Positions 1 through 11,934 of a stretch of 64,000 bases of DNA are shown piece after piece (the stretch's first letter is position 1; every line of letters begins with the position of its first letter). A program made the translations under genes and the position numbers. The notes below the pieces were generated by a model that was not told where the DNA came from, made no database searches, and saw only the letters and a list, made by a program, of their open reading frames with translations. The DNA is from Hyaloperonospora brassicae. Its lineage: Eukaryota > Oomycota > Peronosporomycetes > Peronosporales > Peronosporaceae. The DNA lies in assembly GCA_947650285.1 (NCBI GenBank), contig CANTFL010001383.1, positions 62,001-126,000 on the forward strand, written 5' to 3'.

Positions 1-3000
1 CATGATCCATGGTGGTTTGGCTCGTGACTACTGCCCAATACCCTTTCCAAACCGTTGCACACTGTTGACAAGGAGCACCGCTCAGTAGATGCGGACGTTG
101 AATATGTAGAGATAGTGTCCGTAATTGTTCCATCGATCACGGACACATGGAGACATTGGATTGGCTGAAATACAAAAATTAAGTCAGTATTTGCGGGAAT
201 GTGACCATGCGATGGGATCCAGAGACAACACGAGGCAGTAGGAAAATTCCATCAGCGTTTAAACTAATACCAATCTCACTTCGGCATTTGACTCCAACTA
301 CCAACTCCAAACTAACACAAACCTGTCAGAGACGGTAGCGTGGAGTGAAAAGACCGCCCCATGAGGTGCCGTGGATTCGGGTACCTTCTGGCCCCGCCTT
401 CGTCGAAAACGCGCTTGAAACTTTAGCGTAGCCGTTCTGACGCACGCATTGGCCGATCGCCGTCCTAAATCATTCACTTTCCCTTTCGAGGTTCAAACTT
501 AAACTTTGCAGTAATTTGTCGCACTATCTCTTTCGATAGGTATGTTAACTCCATTCTCGGTCAATTTGGGAACGACTTCTTCCGTAAGTTGTTATATTTC
601 AAAGTGCAATGTTTAAGCAATATGTGACTTGTCTAGTGTAAATCACCTTATAGCACAATATCAAAGTGAACATCGCATGAAAACCGAGCAGAATAATTGA
701 TGTTTAGTGTGTTGTGATGCATTATATTGAAAGGATGACATACGCATACCTTTTTGTGTCGCGACCAATAAGCTCAGTCTGTAAGCCAAATGAAAGGCTG
801 GATATCACAAGATCTGAGGTAGGGTGACGTAAAGATACTACAAAATGTATGGTCCCATGGATGTCTTTTTGTCTCGCTGATTTCAACTCCGATAGTATCT
901 CCTATATACGCAGTCGATCTCACACATTACAATTAATGGACAACTTGTACTTGGTACTTACTCGTTTCAACCAAGTGCTCAATGCCCTACAATAATTTTC
1001 ATGCGCATATCAAAAAGACTAATGTATATTCATTGCTCAGTCTTTGGTTGACATAAGTAACAATTACATACATGTTAACTGATGAGAGTTGATAATGAGG
1101 TGACATGACTGAGACGTCATTTCCACTTCAACCGGGTCCGACCAGTTGTCAACTAATTGCATATAATTACGAACCGGACCAGAATCAGCCAGTACGATCC
1201 ACGCGCATGGGACGTGATACATAGCGAGCGCTCACGACACACAAAGTAGTAGTAGATAGTATCTGTAGAGCGCCACGCGCTATCGCTAGCATTCAATTCA
1301 TTCTCACTTTTACCACACATCCCAGAGTTGCCTTCCAACAAGCTCCTCTGGCCCGATCGGTCCCTCTGCCAGCCAAGGGCCTGTCAGAGGTCCTGAGCAT
1401 GTCATATATTGGTTCCTATAACCAAGCCTCAACTGAGACCTATATTTGATCTACCATTTACAAGTCTAGTCCGCCAGAGAGAGTAGTTTATCCGCTGCTA
1501 TGTGCATCGAATTTGAGCAAGCTACCATCGATTTATGCTCATTACTTCGTGCAAAGGTTTAAAACCGGATTTGATAGTACCGAATTTGATTTGTAGACAT
1601 GTGCTCCTCAACGTCGCATACCAGGCGTTCAAAATATAGGTGGATCATAATTATTATGCCATTATTTTGTACATTCATCTTCATCTATAGTCACTTCGAT
1701 AACCTCTTCCATCAATTTATGCACCAAGACGGGGAACGGGGTAGTGCAATTCATCTACAAAGAAGTTGTGTGTGTCTTGCCCACTCCGTTACATAGGTAG
1801 TTCCGATACGTACGTATGTTACGTGATTGGGTTGGCTACATTCGTAATAGCGAGTGTCGCACGTCGATTTCTTCTTCTATTAGAACGGGTGTAAAAATTT
1901 AATTACAGCCAGTGATATGTCGACGCGTACTTATAGAGGGGGTCCCAGGATCCAGAGGGGCCATTCCTACTAAGCGATAAATGAAACAAACCGATATAAA
2001 GAGAATAAAGTATTTCTTACACTGGGAATTTAATTAATGCATTCCCAAAAACTCGTGTAAGACAGTAGGGTCACCTCGCATCCCATTACAAAATGTCGTC
2101 ACTAGCTTGTAAAACAACACTGCGTATCGTATCTAGCAATGGAATTCGTTTATAAGTAGCGGCCACGTACGTACGAATCGATCAATAAGTTGGTGATACA
2201 TGCATCTGCTGTGCTCTCTTCGATACAATATTGATAGCTTTACCATACTTTTAAGCGAGTGCATGTACTATCTTCTTTGAATGCGATATAAGCTGGTTGT
2301 GTTACTTTTTTCTGCCCGCTATATTCGAACTGCTCTCTGCATGATCCAGAAGATATTCGTATATGAGACGACATCATATTTCGAACGAAAAATCTCGTCT
2401 CTAGTCAGCTGTAGCTTTGCTGCGAGCCTTTGCGATGTGTATGTTGTTTCCTTCGACCACCTTATTCATGTTTAGAAGTAAGACAATATATGCTCTTTAT
2501 TCATGCATATCGTGTGCACATAACCGCGTCTATGCAGCATGTCTGATAAATATATTCATCACGAAAGTCATTACAGTATAATTACGTGTCCTGCACAAGT
2601 TGGTAAGCACGTCGGTCTGCGCCCATAGATCGTCTGTGACATAGCCCTATTTTATGCCCAGCGCGACTCTACCTATTATAGGCGTGCATGACCACACAAA
2701 ATTCCATGTCGTAAAGTGGAGCTGCCATGCGTCCCTAAGTGCATTCATATATTTAGTAATCGGAATAAAGTATTGTTTGAATTGCACCAGATGATTACGA
2801 AAAAAATGCACTAGATAATCACGATTACGAACAATGCACCTATAATTTCATTTAAGTAATTAATTTATCATGTGAATGAGCCAACGCTATGAATGTACAG
2901 AACAATACTGAATAAAAAAGTGCAAGAGAAATGTACAACAAACGATCGAATTTACAGGTTCAAACATAGCATGCTTATTTTTGCGATCGATAGTATCGAT

Positions 3001-5527
3001 GATATCTGAGTGTCTTTGGATCATCAGAAAATATTTTCTACAAATTGGACGATGTCTGATCATTCTTTTGTCCCCGTCAATCACATATAATTATAACATG
3101 ATAGTTGTTGACACGCCGGTACCTTGCCACAGGATGCATAGGCTCTATGATGCAAGTGTCATAATTGAATGCCCCCGCAAGTAGAGACACTTCGTCAGGA
3201 ACGTTTAGCATGACGATGTATCGATAAATTGCATTTCATGTCCTAAGTGGACCAAGAAGACCGAGCTGTTACGCTTCTATGCACAAATACTTCCGCCCCA
3301 GATAAACAGATTGTGTCTATCATTGCATCATAGGTACCGCTGTTTTCTGATTACCACCGACACCGTTACCGCCAGCAGCAGCTTCCAATGGTGGAGACCA
3401 CAACTTCCCATCAGAATAATGAGTTCTTTTGTGCAGCAAACCGTGTGTTTTAGCAAGCATCTACAGAATTACCTGCAACATCATCAAAATACACTAGTAG
3501 GATCTCTTCGAATTTGGCTCCTTGTAACATCATTGATTATCGGTCATCAAATTCCCTCAAACCTTACCTACAACATCTCAGACAGCATTGTGTCCGCCGT
3601 CGGCTTCGTCTCTTCTTATAAAACTAGAACGATTCAGCCGAGACGACGGCGACACTTTATTGCAGTGTCAAGTCACAAAAGCCGAATAATAGAGCGAAAT
3701 AGCAATGCGACATTAGCATCGAACGATAAGCAACACTATTAGGCTACCCTTGAAGCGCCGACAAGCGTTCAAACATTACGACTGTTGACGATTGAGCTGG
3801 AAAGGTATCGATCAACGAGAAGGGGGAAGGAATGCAGCATTTACACACGCACATGGATGTATATGAACGATTTCTGGCACGTCTATTGTGGTCGTATAGT
3901 ACGCATCAGCAGTGCATGTAATGAGTCTCTCCATCTAACCTGATTTGTATACATATGTATATATACATATACTTTTTAATATTGATTGGCGCTTTTATCT
4001 ATTGAGTGGTGCATGTTTTCTTTTCTGATTGAATAGTGCATTTTTAGTGATTATATAGCGTATTCTTATCTTTCATAAAATTTAATGCATTGACATTTTT
4101 TTGTTTATTTATGTAGCATGATTTTCTTGTTCTACTCGATGGTGGATGTAGTGATGCTGCTGAATGTGTGATGCCGAAGATGCAAGAAGACAACTGGAAA
4201 TCTGTGGAGATATTGCATCTCCTGTATCATACACTCAGGTGAATAAACACCTTCATATTGACCATTTCCATCCTTTGCTATATGACAGCTGTAAGAAACA
4301 TGTAAGCGATTGAGCTTAAAGAGGCAAGCGCGCCTGCCGCAGGACAAAACGATTTATAGAATACATCAGCGACAACGTCAAAAAAGTGTCGCGTCACATG
4401 GCCACCACGGCGACACTGAAGTTATCACACCTCGAAACGAATAGGGTGCTCCTCAGCCGCCGATCCTAACCGTCCAAACTCTTAGTGTTTTTAAAACTGG
4501 TTCAGATATAGAATGACAACTTGTTCAAATATCGGGCTACAGAGCTTGCTTCTCGATACTATAGAGGGACAAAATAGCGAATGAAAAATCGGACCACACT
4601 CTGCAAATGCAGATCAGTTTTCCATTCGACTGAGCTTGTCTTGTTCAGTATGTACGCGTCGCTGCACGTTGACATGGACGCGAGGTCTCGTGTCACGTCA
4701 CCTACACTGTCATCGGTGTAGGAAGCTTGTATTTTCATCAACATATGCGTATGATGCCTCGTTACTCTGAGACTCCACTACCGGAACTGATCTGAATGTA
4801 ATAGTTGTCTTTGACACATACGCTATGTGCATGACATATTCGATGCGACACCTCCTTTTACTACGAACAGCGATGTCGTTAGAGTCAAAGTACCCGGAAC
4901 GTCTTGCATTTTTTTGTTGGGCAACTGGGCTTGCTAGCAAGTAACGTAGACGAATGCGTGCGATAAGCGTCAGGGAAATAGAACATAGGGACTGAAGCGT
5001 TGACATGTCCATCTCTGCATAGTATATTGTAATTCGGTTTGTTCTTTGTTCACGTCTAGCAACTAGATTTTGTACGGCCAATTGATCGTGTAAAATTGTG
5101 TAAAGAACTGATCACTTTTTGATGACTCGGTCCTTCGATAAATCTAGTGGCAACATGTCGTACCACATAAACACACCACATCGGCGACTTCATTCTCGCT
5201 TCCTCTACATTATGGCTCCGCATTATATATACTCCACTTCATTACTCATGAGCAATGCGGCTGATGTTTGCAGATTTGAATTCGACCCGAGACTGCTCGT
5301 GATGAAGGCGCTCTACACGTGATGAAGGCCCTCTGCGCGTCATGTAAAAGTATGCGTGACATCCGGTTCTTTACGTTTGTTGTCAGGAGACTTGGATGAA
5401 CGACAGTTTACACCGGACTTGAACTGATTCCCTCAATCTCTGGTCTGTTCCGACGCTGATCAAGCAGTATCAACGTCGCTTGACATACACTTATCACTCA
5501 CATAATTGCGAATACGACATCGCCATG
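1..5527. other. Gene-poor stretch, no supported gene
   Basis: Mixed-composition DNA with only short open frames, most starting at TTG or GTG, and no recognisable domain. The two longest (near 3311-3742 plus and 4710-5081 minus) show no family motif. Small structures seen: an AT microsatellite around 3945-3971, a degenerate short repeat (two units beginning gcac.aga) around 2787-2841, and a 2 x 20-bp tandem repeat at 5299-5338 (unit begins GTGATGAAGG). No transposon ends were found. Confidence 0.5.
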
Positions 5528-5532
5528 TTTTG
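5528..5532. repeat. Left 5-bp target-site duplication (ttttg)
   Basis: The five bases ttttg directly precede the LTR start at 5533. The same five bases follow the last LTR end at 21845. Gypsy integrases usually make 4-6-bp duplications, so this pair suggests that the outer borders of the whole composite come from one integration event. Confidence 0.6.
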
Positions 5533-5923
5533 TGTAACGGGGCACACCCTTGCGTAACTTAACGCAAGGGATTTGGGTGCCCCGACGGACATACACGTGG
5601 CAAGCGAGGAAGCGTAGGTAGGGTAAAAGTAGAACTGTTATATTAATAAATTAAGTCTTTAAACTACTGTCTCTTCGTTTGACTTAATTCAATTATACTA
5701 ATATAACTGCATGTATGGTGACGTCTCGTCACCACTCATTGCGCGCGTCTTGCGGCGATTGGTGGGTTGATATCATCACGATATCAACCAATGAACAGAC
5801 CCTTTGGTCGACCCTTCAATATCACCACTTTGGTGATATTGTTTTAAAGAATATCCATCTTTATATTCTTTATTGTCACTTTCCTTAAAGTGACAATTTC
5901 ATGTAACGGGCTGCCCCGTTACA
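5533..5923 (-). repeat. Gypsy copy A, 3' LTR (391 bp)
   Basis: The 391-bp repeat starts TGTAACGGGGC and ends GCCCCGTTACA. It is the 3' LTR of copy A, which is read on the minus strand. It differs from the 5' LTR at 13127-13517 by one visible base (ggacatac against ggacgtac), so the insertion is recent. It contains at least seven perfect short inverted repeats, detailed at the copy B 5' LTR. Confidence 0.92.
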
Positions 5924-5926
5924 TCA

Positions 5927-5935
5927 CCCCCCCTT
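5927..5935 (-). other. Polypurine tract, copy A
   Basis: On the minus strand this reads AAGGGGGGG and ends three bases before the 3' LTR. This is the usual position of the plus-strand primer in LTR retrotransposons. Confidence 0.75.
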
Positions 5936-6023
5936 AACTGATAGTCACCGTGTGACTATCGAAAACATGGAGGCCACCCGTTGGCCACCATTGGGACTGG
6001 GAGCACTTGTTGGGTCCGTTCCA

Positions 6024-6033
6024 TTCACTTTCC
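6024..6033 (+). promoter_or_regulatory. Initiator-like motif upstream of the antisense frame (copy A)
   Basis: TTCACTTTCC lies about 22-31 bases before the ATG at 6055. It resembles the pyrimidine-rich CATT/TCA initiator of oomycete promoters, where 5' leaders are often short. The mirror site is at 21040-21049 on the minus strand in copy B. The match is partial, so this is only suggestive. Confidence 0.25.
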
Positions 6034-6054
6034 GCTTGACCTCGCATAGTTAAC

Positions 6055-7662
6055 ATGTCTATGCGAGGTGACTCAAGACCCACACAGCCTGGTGCTGTGC
6101 AAGCCTCTGCGGCAGACGCTTCGTCGTCTGCCGCCCCTTCTTCGCCTGCAGCAACAGGTGCTGCAGGTGCACGCGGTATCACACCGCGTGCGCACGATGA
6201 CCCTGATGTAGAGGTCATCTACTCTGGCGAGTCAGACGTGTCTGACTCGGGCAATGCTCCAGAGGCGTCTCGCTCACCGGCGACGCCTCAGTATTCGCCA
6301 AGACCACTGCCGAACGAACGGACTCGTGATTTGCATCACAGTCTGTTCGGCAGTGATGATGATGATGATCAGGGTGGTGAGTTCTATTCTTCACCACCGC
6401 CGGCTCGTGCGTCTTCGCACGAGCGTGATGACGATGGCGCGAGCCGTCGTCAATCTGGGAGCCGTGGTACCGACAAGGGTACCACTGTGAAGCGTGATGA
6501 GTTGAAGCCGTGGCGTTTGCCCGAACAACTCATCAATAGCCTGTCTCACGAGACAGGCCAACACCATCGAATACCCTTATTCGATGCAACCGAGCTTCAC
6601 GGCTTGAGTTCCAGCGCGAAGAACTTTCGCGCTGAAGAAGATTTTTATCTCGATGTCTTTCTTAGACATCGATGGTACAACAGCAACCAAAAGCGTGACA
6701 AAACATCGCTTTTGGCTGCGTGGAACGCGTTCGTCCAAAACGTAAAGAATTTTGGACGAGAAGGGTGGCTCAAGAAACTTGAGGCAACACGCCTCAGGTT
6801 CGAACGGCGAACGCCAACCGGTGCCAGGTACCGGTTGCATTGTTTATCGAGTGAGGCAGGCATTCCTTGCCTCACATGGGGAGACCCTTGTGCGAGTTGT
6901 GTTGACAACTCGCAGCGTGCACATAGGGATGTGTACTCCCTAAATTCGCCCTGGGGAAGGGCGCACATCTCGGCTGAGATGCGTGACGCGATTGCAAACT
7001 TGCAATCCGTCTACAAGCGCCTAGGGCGCGTGTTTACCGATGGGCCACAGGACTCATCGGATGGGTCTCGTCATACTGGCGGACGAGACCTTCAACATCC
7101 ATCAACAGCTGAGAGCGGGGCTCCCAGCTGTTCCAAGAGGGTGGATACCCCCGCCACTGGACGAGGTAGCTCGTCCTTGATCCTGAATCGTCACGGTGAT
7201 TCAAGATACGCTCCACTAGAAAGCGTTGATCACCGTGAGCATCCACCAAAGGATGTGGTGGAGGAGGAAAGACCTCCTCCAGATGATTCTGTTCACCATC
7301 TCGACCCTTACGAGATGGATCGCGCAATCGATGAATTGCGCGATGACTTGAAGCACGAGCGCGATCGGCGCTACGCTTTGACCGATACCGTGCGGAAGAA
7401 CCGCAAGGGTCACGAGGCTGATCGGGCGAGGGATCGCGCCGATTATGCCACGGCGCAGCTTCAGGTCGAGCGGGATGTCCGCTCCCTATTCGGCGAGCTG
7501 GCGACAGCTCGCGGGGAGATATCTCGGTTGAATACCGAGGTATCATATCTGCGCGACCAGACGGATCGTCTGGAGCGCGAACGCAAGAACTTGATGGATG
7601 TTCTTGAACGTGGGGGCTATCTTCATCGGAAGAAGAAGGCTCGTACTGACAGTACGACCTAA
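6055..7662 (+). CDS. Antisense-strand protein of Gypsy element, copy A (535 aa)
   Basis: An ATG-started open frame of 535 codons on the strand opposite gag-pol, between the pol C-terminus and the 3' LTR. Residues 1-140 are low-complexity, rich in Ala/Ser/Pro, with an acidic run at 101-105. Residues 150-330 look globular and include four cysteines (263, 272, 279, 282; spacing C-x8-C-x6-C-x2-C), possibly metal-binding. Residues about 417-520 have strong coiled-coil character, and the end is basic (RKKKAR at 525-530). Its last 629 bases lie opposite the chromodomain-coding frame (7034-8266). The part before 7034 (about 326 codons) lies opposite no pol coding, so its openness there is not explained by pol. 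I do not recognise its function; extra antisense frames are known in some plant Gypsy elements. Confidence 0.6.
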   Translation: MSMRGDSRPTQPGAVQASAADASSSAAPSSPAATGAAGARGITPRAHDDPDVEVIYSGESDVSDSGNAPEASRSPATPQYSPRPLPNERTRDLHHSLFGSDDDDDQGGEFYSSPPPARASSHERDDDGASRRQSGSRGTDKGTTVKRDELKPWRLPEQLINSLSHETGQHHRIPLFDATELHGLSSSAKNFRAEEDFYLDVFLRHRWYNSNQKRDKTSLLAAWNAFVQNVKNFGREGWLKKLEATRLRFERRTPTGARYRLHCLSSEAGIPCLTWGDPCASCVDNSQRAHRDVYSLNSPWGRAHISAEMRDAIANLQSVYKRLGRVFTDGPQDSSDGSRHTGGRDLQHPSTAESGAPSCSKRVDTPATGRGSSSLILNRHGDSRYAPLESVDHREHPPKDVVEEERPPPDDSVHHLDPYEMDRAIDELRDDLKHERDRRYALTDTVRKNRKGHEADRARDRADYATAQLQVERDVRSLFGELATARGEISRLNTEVSYLRDQTDRLERERKNLMDVLERGGYLHRKKKARTDSTT

Positions 7663-8266
7663 GCCTCCCCACGTAAAACGTAGGATGCGTGCGCATCCTA
7701 CGTGGCAATTCGAGTGTGTATGCATTGCCCTTGCGATGCAACACTCGAAATGGCCCAATGTATTTCGGCAGTAGTTTGCTACTGCCGACACTAGTGACTG
7801 CATGTCCAGGTAGGTTTACCGTTGACAGTAGTACTAGGTCGTTAACCTTAAATGAAAGAACATTTGCTCTTCCATTCTTGTCTGCGTTCCGTTTCTGACG
7901 GTCCACCGCATTTGCGATGGAGTCCTGAACGAAACGGACTACCGCTTCTCGAGTCAGCAGGAAGTTCTCTGCTGACTCTTTGTTTTGTCTGGCAGTGCGC
8001 TTCGTGCGCACTGCTAAGAGATTGCTCTCTTCTTCAGCGAGGTTGTCTTCTTCCTCGCTGACATAATCGTTGGCGATGCTGAATATACCAGCATCGTCAT
8101 CATCATCCGAATCAGTAATAGCGTCTTCGCTATTATTGAGATGATCTTCTTCATCGATGTCGACTTGATCGACATCGGCATCATACGTGACGACGTTTGC
8201 GTCGACACGTGATGAGCAAGAGCCAAAACGGTTTTTGCTCGAGCGAGTCCCTCCCCCCTTATCCAA
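7034..8266 (-). CDS. Pol C-terminus: integrase tail with GPF motif and chromodomain, copy A
   Basis: Same 410-codon frame as copy B 18807-20039, described there. It is -1 relative to the upstream pol frame and starts at a TTG, so it is not an independent gene. One visible protein difference from copy B is Thr for Ile at position 51. The 252-bp overlap with the upstream frame (8014-8266) and the six-G run at the frame change are identical in both copies. Confidence 0.8.
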   Translation of the reverse strand: MDKGGGTRSSKNRFGSCSSRVDANVVTYDADVDQVDIDEEDHLNNSEDAITDSDDDDDAGIFSIANDYVSEEEDNLAEEESNLLAVRTKRTARQNKESAENFLLTREAVVRFVQDSIANAVDRQKRNADKNGRANVLSFKVNDLVLLSTVNLPGHAVTSVGSSKLLPKYIGPFRVLHRKGNAYTLELPRRMRTHPTFYVGRLRSYCQYEPSSSDEDSPHVQEHPSSSCVRAPDDPSGRADMIPRYSTEISPRELSPARRIGSGHPARPEAAPWHNRRDPSPDQPRDPCGSSARYRSKRSADRARASSHRAIHRLRDPSRKGRDGEQNHLEEVFPPPPHPLVDAHGDQRFLVERILNHRDDSGSRTSYLVQWRGYPPSWNSWEPRSQLLMDVEGLVRQYDETHPMSPVAHR

Positions 8267-11200
8267 GAGTTACACTCTATAAGGGTGGGCACTCGTGGAT
8301 GGCGTAGGCCATTCACGTAAAACGGTGTGTGCTGTGTTGAAGCATGCACCGAATTATTGATGGCGAATTCCACCATGGGTAGGAATTCGCTCCAACTCGG
8401 AAACGAGTGGACATATCCTCGAAGAATCTCTTCGAGGACACGGTTCGCACGTTCCGTCTGACCATCTGTTTCTGGATGGTCAGAAGTGGACATCTTCAAT
8501 CGTGTTCCGAGAGTACGGAACACGGTTTGCCAAAAGTCCGCCGTGAACCGAGGGTCACGGTCGGATACGAGTTCACGGGGTAACCCGTGGAGTCTAAAGA
8601 CCGTGTCTAGAAAGACACGAGCACAACCTTGAGCCTTGATTGACTCAGGGACAGCAGCAAGATGGACCATCTTGCTGAATCGGTCTACAAACACAAGAAT
8701 ACCATTATTCTTGTGAGCGTCTTCGGGAAACCCGAAGACGAAGTCCATTGAAACGGACTGCCAGCACTCTGTCGGAACAGGCAGAGGCTGAAATGGCGCA
8801 CGGGATGAAGGACTAGGCTTCACCCGTTGACAAACTTCGCAAGCACGTATGTACTTGCGAACAAACTGATACTGGCGGGGCCAGTAAAAGTCACGACTTA
8901 CCGTGAGGTAAGTCTTTTCCCTTCCACGATGGCCGCTTGTTGGGGCATCGTGACACTCGTACATGATGCGCAACCGCAAATCATGATGAGCGGGTACGAC
9001 GACACGAGGCGTGTCGTCGGCAACAGCTGTATAGTACAGCAATCCGTTGCGTGTACTATACCGATCCGATGAGGATCGGTACAAAGCCGGTAAATCCCTC
9101 ATGGATTTACTGGATGGATTCACCAGATGATCCATCAATCGCAGAAGATCCTTATCTTCCGCGTATGCCTTTCGTACGTCGTCAAGTAAACTTGACGACG
9201 GGACACTGACTGACAGTGTCGCAACAGTGGGCTTATCCTCACTGTTGGATTGTGCGTCCGGCTCGAAATCGGGCCGGCGCGAAAGAGCATCCGCGACGAC
9301 ATTGAGTCGTCCCGGTTTATACTCCACGGAGAAGTTATACTCCGCGAAGAAAGACAGCCACCTCGCCATTCTTTGCGAGAGGTGTGGGCTGTTTACGGCC
9401 GTGCGTAATGACGCATGGTCCGTGTAGACAACAAACGGTCTATCTCCCAAGAGATAGACGCGAAACTTAGCCAGTGCGTATTTCATGGCAAGGAGTTCCT
9501 TGTCATGCACTGGGTAATTACGCTCAGCTGCTTGCAGCTGACGCGACTGATAACAGATGACGCGCTCCGCGCCATCTGCATCGAACTGCATTAACGCACA
9601 GCCGATTGCGAAATCGCTGGCGTCACAGACCACATGAAATGGTCTGTCCTGATCTGCAATCGCCAAGATCGGCGATTGCATCAAGCTCCGCTTGATACCT
9701 TCAAAGGAACGCTGGCACTCAGCGTTCCATGACCACTTGACATTTTTCTTGAGCAAGCAAGAAAGATGAACAGTCATCTCGGCGTAGTTGCGCGAGTACT
9801 TGTGCAAGTACGCCGCAAGACCAAGGAACTTCCTTAGTCCCTTGACATCGACTGGCACTGGCCAGTCGGTGATCGCCTTGATCTTTTCGGGATCAGGGCG
9901 TACGCCGTGTTTACCCACGATGCACCCAAGAAGTGGTATTTCGCTAGCCGCGAATATACACTTCTTGAGGTTGGCGTACAACTTATGCTTGCGCATAAGT
10001 TGAAGAACCTGACGAACGTGAGTTCTGTGAACTTCAACGTCCGTCTTTCCGTCCATAGCCCGGCTATGGACGAACACATCGTCGAAGTAACTCGGTGCGA
10101 AGTCTCGCACCGGTCTCAACAGATTTGTTACACATCTGTTGAATGTTGCAGGGGCATTACTCAGCCCCTGTGGCATCACTAGCCACTCCCACAGCATCCC
10201 GCTGGGGGTACTCACTGCCGTGAACGGGACGTCCCGTTCACGCATCAGGATCTGATAGAATCCATCCATCAGATCCATGGACGAAAAGATGGTACTCTTT
10301 GACATACCATCTATGATTACGTCCTTCCTCGGTATCGGCGTCTGAGCCGGTACCGTTGCAGCATTCAACTTGTTGAATGCGTGCACTATCCGCCACCCTC
10401 CTGTGGCCTTTCGCACACAGAAGGTCGGAGAGCTGTGAGGGGATGTTGATTCCCTCACATGGCCCGCTGCTAAGCGATCGGCAAAGAACTTGTCGATCGC
10501 TATCACTTGTTCACGAGGCAGTGGCCACTGCTTCATGACACAGTATTTCGAGCCCGGTTTGAGCTCGATCTCGTGTCGAGTGCCTTTGTCCTTAGGCAAC
10601 TCGCAAGGTACGGATTCAGGGAACACATCCCTGAATTCGATCAAATCCTTATACAAAGGATTTGCCTGAAGTGACTCCCAGGATTGGGACGCGTATCGCT
10701 CAATCCGAGTCTTCTCATCGAGGACACTTTCGTCCATCGATGAGCTGCTGAGAACCCGTTCGTTCTCAGCAAATACTGTTGCCGACCGAATGTCGGTCAC
10801 ATACTCGTCCTCTGTGACGAGTATGCAGATCTGCTTGACTTTGCCACTACGCAGATCACGCAAGAACCGTTTCGGTTCTAGCGTTGGCAACTGAGTTATC
10901 TCCGAAGTCAACTTCGGAGGCACAATCAGATCAAGCGTATAAGCGCCTACGCTTGATCCGTCATTAACCAAGACGTTCAACGTCTCGGTTTCTTCCTGGG
11001 AACTTGCTTCCACAGGTTGCTGAGGGCCTAATCCCTCAGCAAGCGACTCTTGAGGAATTCCTTCCTCAAGTACGTGGGGACTTATTCCCTCGACGTCTTC
11101 CGACTGTGGCTGTGCAACCACAGTCAGGAACCGATCCTCTACGGTCGACTCTCCAGTCGACCTAGGATTTTCATGTTGCCCCTTGGGGGCAACAGACTTC

Positions 11201-11877
11201 TTTCTTCTAAGATGCTGCCCGCTAGGCATGCATCCATGTCCCGGTCCACTCGACTTATTCGAGTGGTGGACCTTCGGCGCAGCCTGTACTTCTGTACAGC
11301 CGCCGGGAGCTTGCTCCACAGTGTAGTGATCAACTACACTGTGATCTTGTGCAGTCGTGCTAACGACCGTACCGCAAGTGAGGCCATCGCACTCACTCGC
11401 AGAACATCCACACGCTTGTGGACGCTCCAAGATGTTCATCAGATGGCCATCTGATGAACAAGCAGCAGGCATCTTCACGGATCGATGCTGCCAGCTCACT
11501 CTTGGCTCGTACTTTCTGAGCCAAGGTAATCCCAGGATGACATCAAATTTGTCATCCAGATCTAGTACGATGAAGTCATCATCGTACTGTTCGCCCTCTA
11601 ACGTGTAGTGGATTCCTACTACACGTTTCTCAACGGTTATCGATGCGCCTGTTGCAAGGCGCACCGTCATCCTTGTGAGGGGAATGTCGCGCTCAACGAA
11701 CTTGAGCCTACGACCCTCTAGTGACTGGCGACGAACAAAGTTGTTCGACGCCCCACAGTCTACTAGGGCACGAAGCGACAAATCATTTGTCGCTTCCAAC
11801 TTCAAGGTGATGAGCGAAACGTCATCACCAGGTGCAGAGACACACAATGATTGTGTATCTGGAGCAACTTTCGTCAA
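8014..11877 (-). CDS. pol: Pol polyprotein (protease, RT, RNase H, integrase core), copy A
   Basis: Same domain order and catalytic residues as the copy B pol (15196-19059). Protein differences visible between the copies are Glu/Gly at 236, Phe/Leu at 1029 and Asp/Glu at 1114, all outside the catalytic residues. The frame has no ATG at its start and stays open back to the slippery site at 11943-11949, as expected if it is made only as a gag-pol fusion. The last 84 codons (8014-8266) are a shadow: the real integrase C-terminus continues in the -1 frame. Confidence 0.9.
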   Translation of the reverse strand: MTKVAPDTQSLCVSAPGDDVSLITLKLEATNDLSLRALVDCGASNNFVRRQSLEGRRLKFVERDIPLTRMTVRLATGASITVEKRVVGIHYTLEGEQYDDDFIVLDLDDKFDVILGLPWLRKYEPRVSWQHRSVKMPAACSSDGHLMNILERPQACGCSASECDGLTCGTVVSTTAQDHSVVDHYTVEQAPGGCTEVQAAPKVHHSNKSSGPGHGCMPSGQHLRRKKSVAPKGQHENPRSTGESTVEDRFLTVVAQPQSEDVEGISPHVLEEGIPQESLAEGLGPQQPVEASSQEETETLNVLVNDGSSVGAYTLDLIVPPKLTSEITQLPTLEPKRFLRDLRSGKVKQICILVTEDEYVTDIRSATVFAENERVLSSSSMDESVLDEKTRIERYASQSWESLQANPLYKDLIEFRDVFPESVPCELPKDKGTRHEIELKPGSKYCVMKQWPLPREQVIAIDKFFADRLAAGHVRESTSPHSSPTFCVRKATGGWRIVHAFNKLNAATVPAQTPIPRKDVIIDGMSKSTIFSSMDLMDGFYQILMRERDVPFTAVSTPSGMLWEWLVMPQGLSNAPATFNRCVTNLLRPVRDFAPSYFDDVFVHSRAMDGKTDVEVHRTHVRQVLQLMRKHKLYANLKKCIFAASEIPLLGCIVGKHGVRPDPEKIKAITDWPVPVDVKGLRKFLGLAAYLHKYSRNYAEMTVHLSCLLKKNVKWSWNAECQRSFEGIKRSLMQSPILAIADQDRPFHVVCDASDFAIGCALMQFDADGAERVICYQSRQLQAAERNYPVHDKELLAMKYALAKFRVYLLGDRPFVVYTDHASLRTAVNSPHLSQRMARWLSFFAEYNFSVEYKPGRLNVVADALSRRPDFEPDAQSNSEDKPTVATLSVSVPSSSLLDDVRKAYAEDKDLLRLMDHLVNPSSKSMRDLPALYRSSSDRYSTRNGLLYYTAVADDTPRVVVPAHHDLRLRIMYECHDAPTSGHRGREKTYLTVSRDFYWPRQYQFVRKYIRACEVCQRVKPSPSSRAPFQPLPVPTECWQSVSMDFVFGFPEDAHKNNGILVFVDRFSKMVHLAAVPESIKAQGCARVFLDTVFRLHGLPRELVSDRDPRFTADFWQTVFRTLGTRLKMSTSDHPETDGQTERANRVLEEILRGYVHSFPSWSEFLPMVEFAINNSVHASTQHTPFYVNGLRHPRVPTLIECNSWIRGEGLARAKTVLALAHHVSTQTSSRMMPMSIKSTSMKKIISIIAKTLLLIRMMMTMLVYSASPTIMSARKKTTSLKKRAIS

Positions 11878-11908
11878 GAGATTTGCAAATTCTCTTGAGG
11901 TTGCTGGA

Positions 11909-11934
11909 TCAGTAGGGCGCTCCGCCCCTACTGA
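11909..11934 (-). promoter_or_regulatory. Frameshift-stimulating stem-loop, copy A
   Basis: Mirror image of the copy B stem-loop at 15139-15164: an 11-bp stem with one bulged G and a three-base loop. It starts 8 bases after the slippery heptamer and contains the gag stop codon. Confidence 0.65.

Noticed and set aside
3311..3742. 143-codon plus-strand frame
   Set aside because: TTG start and no recognised motif.
8827..11608. Short plus-strand frames antisense to pol (and their mirror images in copy B)
   Set aside because: Shadows of the pol frame; present in both copies only because the copies are identical.
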